Shown in pieces: positions 60,798 to 64,000 of a stretch of DNA of 64,000 nt (the first letter of the stretch is position 1; every line of letters starts with the position of its first letter). The DNA is from UBA7957 sp965222695. Its GTDB lineage: Bacteria > Pseudomonadota > Gammaproteobacteria > Granulosicoccales > Granulosicoccaceae. The translations under genes and the position numbers were made by a program. The notes beneath the pieces are model-generated. The model saw only the letters and a program-made list of their open reading frames with translations, ran no database searches and had not been told where the DNA came from. The stretch spans positions 5,084,001-5,148,000 of the forward strand of contig OZ244967.1 of NCBI GenBank assembly GCA_965222695.1, given 5' to 3'.

Positions 60798-62493
60798 AAA
60801 GTTTCTTTAGTTCTTCTAGCAAGCGTGCTCTTTCGATATTGCGCGATTCCGCGTCGGTTCTACCCTTGTATTCCACTGTGCCGTTTTCCAGGCCACGATC
60901 GCTGAGAACGATTCTATGCGGGATTCCGATCAGCTCCATGTCCGCGAACATGATCCCCGGTCTTGTGTTTCTGTCGTCTAAAAGCACATCGAATCCGGCG
61001 GCGAGAAGTTCCTGATAAATCGACTCAACCGCCGAGGCCAGCTTTTCCGATTTATGCATATTGATCGGAGTTATGGCTATCTCGAACGGTGCCATGCTGC
61101 TCGGCCAGATTATCCCGCGCTCATCGTGATTCTGCTCGATGGCGGCTGCCACAATCCGTGAAACACCAATGCCATAGCAACCCATTTGCATGTTGGTCTT
61201 CTTACCCTGTTCATCGAGTATGGTGGCGTCCATCGCTTTGCTGTATTTATTCCCGAGTTGAAATATATGCCCGACTTCAATGCCCCGAACAATTTTCAGA
61301 GTACCTTTGCCGCCGGGAGAGGGGTCTCCCTCCACCACATTGCGGATATCCGCGGGAAAGGCGTCGGGCAGGTCGCGTCCCCAGTTAACGTTCATTAAAT
61401 GTTTGCCGTCCTCGTTGGCTCCGCAGACAAAATCACTGAGGGTGGTTGCTGAAATGTCGGCGATGATGGGAATATCCAGACCCACCGGACCGATCGATCC
61501 GGGTTCGCTGCCGGTCACATCCTTGACTTGCTGATCGCTGGCAAAGCTCAAGGGTTTTGCAATCGTCGGAAAGTTTTCCAGCTTGATTGCATTCAGCTCG
61601 TGGTCGCCGCGCAGGACTATGGCCACAATCGGGTCCTTTTCCCCTTTAACCAACAGTGTCTTAACGGTTTTGTGCGCAGGGATATTCAAGAACCGGCTGA
61701 GCTGTTCTATCGTATGGACTCCCGGTGTGTCCACGCTGCGCATTTCACCTTCCGGTGGACGGCGGGATCTTGAGCATATCGCAATGGCTTTTTCCACATT
61801 GGCTGCATAATCACCCTCCGTCGAATAGGCGATAGCATCTTCGCCACTGTCGGCAAGAACATGAAATTCCATTGATGTCGCACCACCGATACTGCCGCTA
61901 TCGGCTTCCACGGCCCGGAATTGCAAGCCCACGCGTTCAAATACCCGGCTGTAAGTATCGTACATCACGTCAAATGTCTGTTGCAGAGATTCTTCCGTAG
62001 TGTGGAAAGAATAAGCATCCTTCATTAAAAACTCACGGCAACGCATAATGCCGAATCGAGGCCGGATTTCATCGCGAAATTTCATTTGGATTTGATAAAA
62101 ATTCACCGGCAGCTGCCGGTAGCTTTTCAACTCTCTGCGCGCTATGTCGGTGATCACCTCCTCATGGGTCGGGCCCACGCAGAAACTGCGTTCATGCCGG
62201 TCTTTCAATCTCAACAATTCCGGGCCGTACTCTTCCCAGCGTCCTGATTCCTGCCAAAGCTCAGCCGGTTGGATGGATGGCATTTGCAGTTCAATTGCAC
62301 CGGAACGGTCCATTTCCTCTCGCACGATCATCTCGACCTTGCGCAGTACTTTTAAGCCCAACGGCATCCACGAATAGAGTCCCGCAGCCAGTTGTTTTAC
62401 CAAGCCTGCCCGCAACATCAACTGATGGCTGATCACTTCGGCATCGTTGGGTGTCTCTTTTAACGTGGCGAGGTGGTATTGAGAAACACGCAT
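60796..62493 (-). CDS. proS: Prolyl-tRNA synthetase
   Basis: 566 residues, bacterial type. Class II motif 1 is LPLGLKVLRKVEMIVREEMDRSGAIE (in the early part), motif 2 is FRDEIRPRFGIMRCREFLMKDAYSFH, and the ATP-binding motif 3 is GCYGIGVSRIVAAAIEQ. An editing (INS) domain of about 170 residues lies between motifs 2 and 3. A C-terminal anticodon-binding domain ends LLEELKKL. I chose ATG 62493 (MRVSQYHL), preceded by AGGGAAAAG; an ATG at 62508 is in frame. The stop codon lies in the MITE end. Confidence 0.97.
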   Translation of the reverse strand: MRVSQYHLATLKETPNDAEVISHQLMLRAGLVKQLAAGLYSWMPLGLKVLRKVEMIVREEMDRSGAIELQMPSIQPAELWQESGRWEEYGPELLRLKDRHERSFCVGPTHEEVITDIARRELKSYRQLPVNFYQIQMKFRDEIRPRFGIMRCREFLMKDAYSFHTTEESLQQTFDVMYDTYSRVFERVGLQFRAVEADSGSIGGATSMEFHVLADSGEDAIAYSTEGDYAANVEKAIAICSRSRRPPEGEMRSVDTPGVHTIEQLSRFLNIPAHKTVKTLLVKGEKDPIVAIVLRGDHELNAIKLENFPTIAKPLSFASDQQVKDVTGSEPGSIGPVGLDIPIIADISATTLSDFVCGANEDGKHLMNVNWGRDLPDAFPADIRNVVEGDPSPGGKGTLKIVRGIEVGHIFQLGNKYSKAMDATILDEQGKKTNMQMGCYGIGVSRIVAAAIEQNHDERGIIWPSSMAPFEIAITPINMHKSEKLASAVESIYQELLAAGFDVLLDDRNTRPGIMFADMELIGIPHRIVLSDRGLENGTVEYKGRTDAESRNIERARLLEELKKL

Positions 62494-62666
62494 GACTTTT
62501 CCCTGCAATTAAAAAAGCTGAATTGTATGCTTTATTGCCCCGTTAGGAAAACCTGTGTTTGGCCAGCGTGTCCGACACAGGCGTGCAAAGCCGCGTTAAA
62601 GAACGAGAAAATCCCCTTTACGGTATTCACCAGGATTAAGGGCTTGAAATTTTGCAATATATAGCA

Positions 62667-62686
62667 ATATTAGTATTTTCTAATAT
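62667..62686. promoter_or_regulatory. AT-rich dyad upstream of the RND efflux genes
   Basis: ATATTAG-TATTTT-CTAATAT, a perfect 7-6-7 inverted repeat, flanked outside by TAGCAA/TTGCTA at 62662-62667 and 62695-62700. It lies 71-90 bases before the RND adaptor start in the gap to proS. It looks like a repressor site (ArsR- or TetR-type), but no regulator gene is adjacent inside the window. Confidence 0.5.
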
Positions 62687-62756
62687 AATGTTATTTGCTA
62701 TGCTTGATTAAAACAGTCTGGCGGGAACCTGACTTACTCATTATCGGAGCTTTACT

Positions 62757-63812
62757 ATGCGCACGCTGACCGGGAAAGGGGCCATACTGCTGGGCTTGCT
62801 TTTCTCACTATTCGCTCATGCAGATTCGGAATACCCATTTGAGCTATTTACTCTTAAGCCGGTGAAAGTGCCGTTGCAGCATGTGCTCGATGGTACCGTG
62901 GAGGCGGTTAATCGAAGCACCGTATCGGCTCAGACCAGTGGCCGGGTGATGGAAATTCTCTACGATATCGATGACACCGTGGAGAAAGGAGCGGTCATAG
63001 TTCGTCTCAGGGACACCACTCAGCAGGCCAATCTCGATAAGGCAAAAGCAGGCTTGGAGGAGGCGCAGTCCCGATTTATCGAGGCCCGCGATGAACAGAA
63101 ACGCGTGGCCGAACTGTACGACAAAAAACTGCTCGCCAAATCCAAACTCGATGCTGCAAACGCCGCAGTGAATGCTACCCAGGCAAAAGTGAAAGCGGCC
63201 GAAGCATTGCTCAGGCAGGCCAGGGAACAGCTGTCCAATACCAGAATCACAGCACCCTTCAGCGGAATAGTGACTGAAAGACTGATCGAACCGGGAGAGA
63301 TCGCCAGTCCCGGGCAGCCACTCATGTCCGGAATTTCACTGGAGCAATTGCGGGTATCCGTCAATGTTCCTCAGCGGCTGATCGCCGCTGTCAGAGATTC
63401 CGGCAAGGCGCAGATTCTGTTCGACAACGGCGAATCCGTTGAATCGGAGGATCTTGTATTTTTTCCCTATGCCGATCCGCAGACCAACAGTTTCCGTGTC
63501 CGTGTGCGATTGAACGATGCGATGAAAGGTATTTTTCCGGGTATGTTCGTTAAAGTGGCTTTCACCGTGGATCAGAGTGAACGTCTGTTGGTACCCGAGT
63601 CAGCCATAGCCTATCGTTCCGAGTTGACGGGAATCTATGTAATCGGCGATCAGGGACATCTATCCTTGCGCCAGGTTCGCCTGGGTCGTCGCTCGGACGC
63701 GATGGTGGAGATTTTGGCCGGCGCCGAAGCCGGTCAGCGGGTTGCGCTTGATCCTGCCCAAGCCGGTATTTTTATCAAGCAGCAAGCCCGGTCGCAGTCG
63801 GCAGGTGGCTAG
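62757..63812 (+). CDS. RND efflux periplasmic adaptor (membrane-fusion) protein
   Basis: 351 residues with a signal peptide (GAILLGLLFSLFAHADS). The lipoyl half STVSAQTSGRVMEILYDIDDTVEKGAVIVRL is followed by an alpha-hairpin (about 85-150), the second half NTRITAPFSGIVTERLIEPGEIASPGQPLM, and the beta-barrel domain ending in a membrane-proximal part. This is the AcrA/CzcB layout. The pump gene starts three bases after its stop. The drug or metal substrate is unknown. Confidence 0.95.
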   Translation: MRTLTGKGAILLGLLFSLFAHADSEYPFELFTLKPVKVPLQHVLDGTVEAVNRSTVSAQTSGRVMEILYDIDDTVEKGAVIVRLRDTTQQANLDKAKAGLEEAQSRFIEARDEQKRVAELYDKKLLAKSKLDAANAAVNATQAKVKAAEALLRQAREQLSNTRITAPFSGIVTERLIEPGEIASPGQPLMSGISLEQLRVSVNVPQRLIAAVRDSGKAQILFDNGESVESEDLVFFPYADPQTNSFRVRVRLNDAMKGIFPGMFVKVAFTVDQSERLLVPESAIAYRSELTGIYVIGDQGHLSLRQVRLGRRSDAMVEILAGAEAGQRVALDPAQAGIFIKQQARSQSAGG

Positions 63813-63814
63813 TC

Positions 63815-64000
63815 ATGACGAATGTTGAACTGGGATTGTCCGGCCGGGTTGCCAAACAATTTTTAACCAGCCAGATTACACCCTTATTGGCTTTGGTCGG
63901 CTTTTTACTGGGCGTTTTTGCAGTCATGGTGACGCCGCGGGAGGAAGAGCCGCAAATCAACGTGACTTTTGCTAATATTTTAATTCCATTTCCCGGTGCG
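63815..64000 (+). CDS. RND efflux pump inner-membrane subunit, 3'-partial
   Basis: Only the first 62 codons are inside the window. The N-terminus has LTSQITPLLALVGFLLGVF, the first membrane helix, followed by VTPREEEPQINV and ILIPFPGA, the typical start of AcrB/CzcA-class pumps (family form PREEEPQIxV, then PGA). It follows the adaptor with a two-base gap and belongs to the same operon. Confidence 0.93.
   Translation, partial: MTNVELGLSGRVAKQFLTSQITPLLALVGFLLGVFAVMVTPREEEPQINVTFANILIPFPGA

Overview
The window looks like chromosomal DNA of a free-living gammaproteobacterium. The best markers are PpnN (close to E. coli YgdH), an NsrR/NnrS nitric-oxide module with the three cysteines of NsrR, a bacterial-type ProS, a RecQ with a C-terminal helix-turn-helix extension, and Pseudomonas-like REP sequences (ending CTCGCTCCTAC). 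Genes are dense and the GC content is medium. I cannot name the genus from sequence alone.

Layout. 1-3.6 kb: an esterase-like gene open at the left edge, and recQ. 3.7-13.5 kb: a signalling and surface block. It holds a membrane von Willebrand-A-like protein with a cytoplasmic Glu-Pro tail and repeated Thr motifs, an autotransporter barrel, a transmembrane PknB-type Ser/Thr kinase, a globin with Tyr where the haem-ligating His should be, a thioesterase, and a Sel1/coiled-coil/caspase-like lipoprotein. 13.5-15.3 kb: an IS110-family (IS1111-group) element that has landed inside the terminal repeat of a MITE. 15.4-33.6 kb: mostly housekeeping and accessory metabolism. This includes a secreted protein with a TlpA thioredoxin, an NRDE protein, an ABC/FtsX/AttH-like cassette, a LysR regulator, proline iminopeptidase, ppnN, an ornithine/lysine-type decarboxylase with a divergent Lrp regulator, GDPD, GNAT, HAD, an acyltransferase and an aminotransferase.

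33.6-46.3 kb is the most unusual region. One strand carries an HlyD adaptor followed by an ABC exporter that has two cyclic-nucleotide-binding-like domains and an apparently active C39 leader peptidase. The other strand carries a possible small ORF, three consecutive TolC-family genes joined by 4-base overlaps, and a divergent ATP-grasp-like protein. Together they look like a dedicated system for making and exporting a peptide. The three co-translated channel paralogues raise the possibility of a heterotrimeric outer-membrane channel. An orphan OmpR-type regulator lies beside it.

46.3-60.5 kb: a catabolic block. A CoA ligase, LivGHMKF-type transporter and PaaK-like ligase form one minus-strand operon. 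A divergent acyl-CoA dehydrogenase and, after nnrS/nsrR, a thiolase and a 2-hydroxychromene-2-carboxylate isomerase-like protein complete a probable carboxylic or aromatic acid uptake and beta-oxidation set. 60.8-64 kb: proS, then an RND efflux adaptor and the beginning of its pump gene, cut by the right edge.

Repeats: five copies of one MITE-like inverted-repeat family (about 10.4, 13.6, 29.1, 30.2 and 60.5 kb) and three REP sites, one of them nested in a MITE. I saw no tRNA, rRNA or CRISPR array.
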